Part shown: positions 38,004-38,540 of the stretch, piece by piece | Layout of the letters: each line of letters begins with the position of its first letter | How positions within the stretch are numbered: position 1 is the first letter of the stretch | From: a virus | IMG/VR virus record: IMGVR_UViG_3300023245_000040 | Span: 1 to 38,540 of that record | Strand: one strand, 5' to 3' | Length of the DNA: 38,540 nucleotides | Position numbers and translations under genes: made by a program | The notes under the pieces: generated by a model | Told to the model about the DNA's origin: nothing | Seen by the model: only the letters and a program-made list of their open reading frames with translations | The model's database searches: none

Positions 38004-38540
38004 ATGAAAAAAAAATTATTAAAAGAAGATGTGCAAACATTCTTAGGAAGAATACCTACCGTATTAAAGTTAAAAGGAGATGAAATTATAAAAAACATTT
38101 TAACTAACGGGTCAGCGGGTGCTATAACTTACAGTTTTATAGATGATGTAAAAATAGCATCAAAAGGTTCTTTAGAAAAAAGCTTAGACCTTATAGCGAA
38201 GAATTTACCAGAAAACCCTACAGCAGAAGAGCTTGAAGATTCTGAAAAACAAATTGCAATTGTAAAAAACAGGGTAGCAGAAGGGCAGGACACTCCTAAA
38301 ACTAACACTTTTGACTACATCACAGAAAAACTAGCAGAAATACACGGACTCCCTGAAGGAGGGTTAATTTCTGGAATGGGTGAAGAATTTGCTGTAACCC
38401 CAGACATGAAATCAAACATCGTTCAGGGCCTTACAACTATGTATGATGTACAAGACCCTGCTGGAGTTTTTAAAGCTTTTTTAATCGGTGGTAAAAAATC
38501 ATCTAGAAAAGGTACTTTTAGACCTAAGCTTCCAAGATTT
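38004..38540 (+). CDS. Unrecognised protein, partial (179 codons to window edge)
   Basis: ATG at 38004 opens a frame with no stop to the window end. The protein starts MKKKLLKEDVQTFLGRIPTV and contains a polar helical section (ENPTAEELEDSEKQIAIVKN, then DYITEKLAEIHGLPEGGLIS) with Gly-rich segments. Its charge and helices fit a soluble phage structural or scaffold-type protein, but no family is recognised. It is divergent from ssb. No TAnnTTTG box was found before it. The ORF is real by length and codon content. Confidence 0.55.
   Translation, partial: MKKKLLKEDVQTFLGRIPTVLKLKGDEIIKNILTNGSAGAITYSFIDDVKIASKGSLEKSLDLIAKNLPENPTAEELEDSEKQIAIVKNRVAEGQDTPKTNTFDYITEKLAEIHGLPEGGLISGMGEEFAVTPDMKSNIVQGLTTMYDVQDPAGVFKAFLIGGKKSSRKGTFRPKLPRF

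Overview
The window is part of a large, AT-rich genome of a contractile-tailed (myovirus-type, T4-like) phage that most likely infects a Bacteroidota/flavobacterial host. The tail assignment rests on adjacent gp25-like and gp6-like baseplate wedge genes and on several large virion proteins of one to three kilobases. The host assignment is inference. It rests on two upstream regions matching the Bacteroidota promoter form TTG-N19/20-TACATTTG, on A-rich leaders with little Shine-Dalgarno sequence, and on the strong AT bias. No tRNA, rRNA, integrase or CRISPR array was seen.

Layout. 1-2.5 kb (minus strand): recombination genes, namely an open-ended gene fusing an Mre11/SbcD nuclease to the start of a Rad50/SbcC ATPase, followed by a RuvC-like resolvase. 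2.6-24.4 kb: virion module, mostly minus strand with three plus-strand pieces. It holds the gp25 and gp6 wedge proteins, a large tail/baseplate protein with a TIGR02242-like patch, two paralogous adhesin-like proteins with Calx-beta-like domains, a CarboxypepD-regulatory-like protein, two proteins sharing a C-terminal module, and a DNRLRE-like fibre protein. Several of these genes are preceded by a conserved ATTATTTATAA element 11-17 nt before the start codon, a candidate late promoter. 24.4-30.2 kb: accessory region with small zinc-ribbon proteins, a tnpB insertion (IS200/IS605 type, no tnpA), a 0.4-kb non-coding stretch rich in hairpins, a macrodomain protein, a holin-like membrane pair, two stand-alone PAS-like proteins and a T5orf172/GIY-YIG protein. 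30.2-34.4 kb: a fractured ClpC-like unfoldase. 34.4-38.5 kb: small unknown proteins, a membrane/coiled-coil protein, a bacterial-type SSB, and the start of an unrecognised plus-strand gene.

The most striking system is the fractured clpC locus. The N-terminal half ends in GEPGIGK (the D1 Walker A motif) followed directly by a 33-residue intein N-fragment. The C-terminal half begins with a 126-residue intein C-fragment ending in HN, followed by T and the rest of the two-ring ClpC-like ATPase. A free-standing Vsr-like (EDxHD) homing endonuclease gene with its own zinc finger lies between the halves, directly behind a 32-bp perfect palindrome. This matches the known 'fractured gene' arrangement, but with a very short N-intein as in the atypically split AceL/VidaL type. 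Protein trans-splicing would rebuild the Walker A motif (GK joined to T), so the ATPase should be active only after splicing. The enzyme keeps an LGF loop of the kind that docks to ClpP, which suggests that it redirects host ClpP.

The recombination genes (Mre11-Rad50, RuvC-like) and SSB would serve phage DNA replication and repair. The macrodomain, PAS and Clp proteins look like host-takeover or counter-defence functions. All names come from motif reading without database searches.
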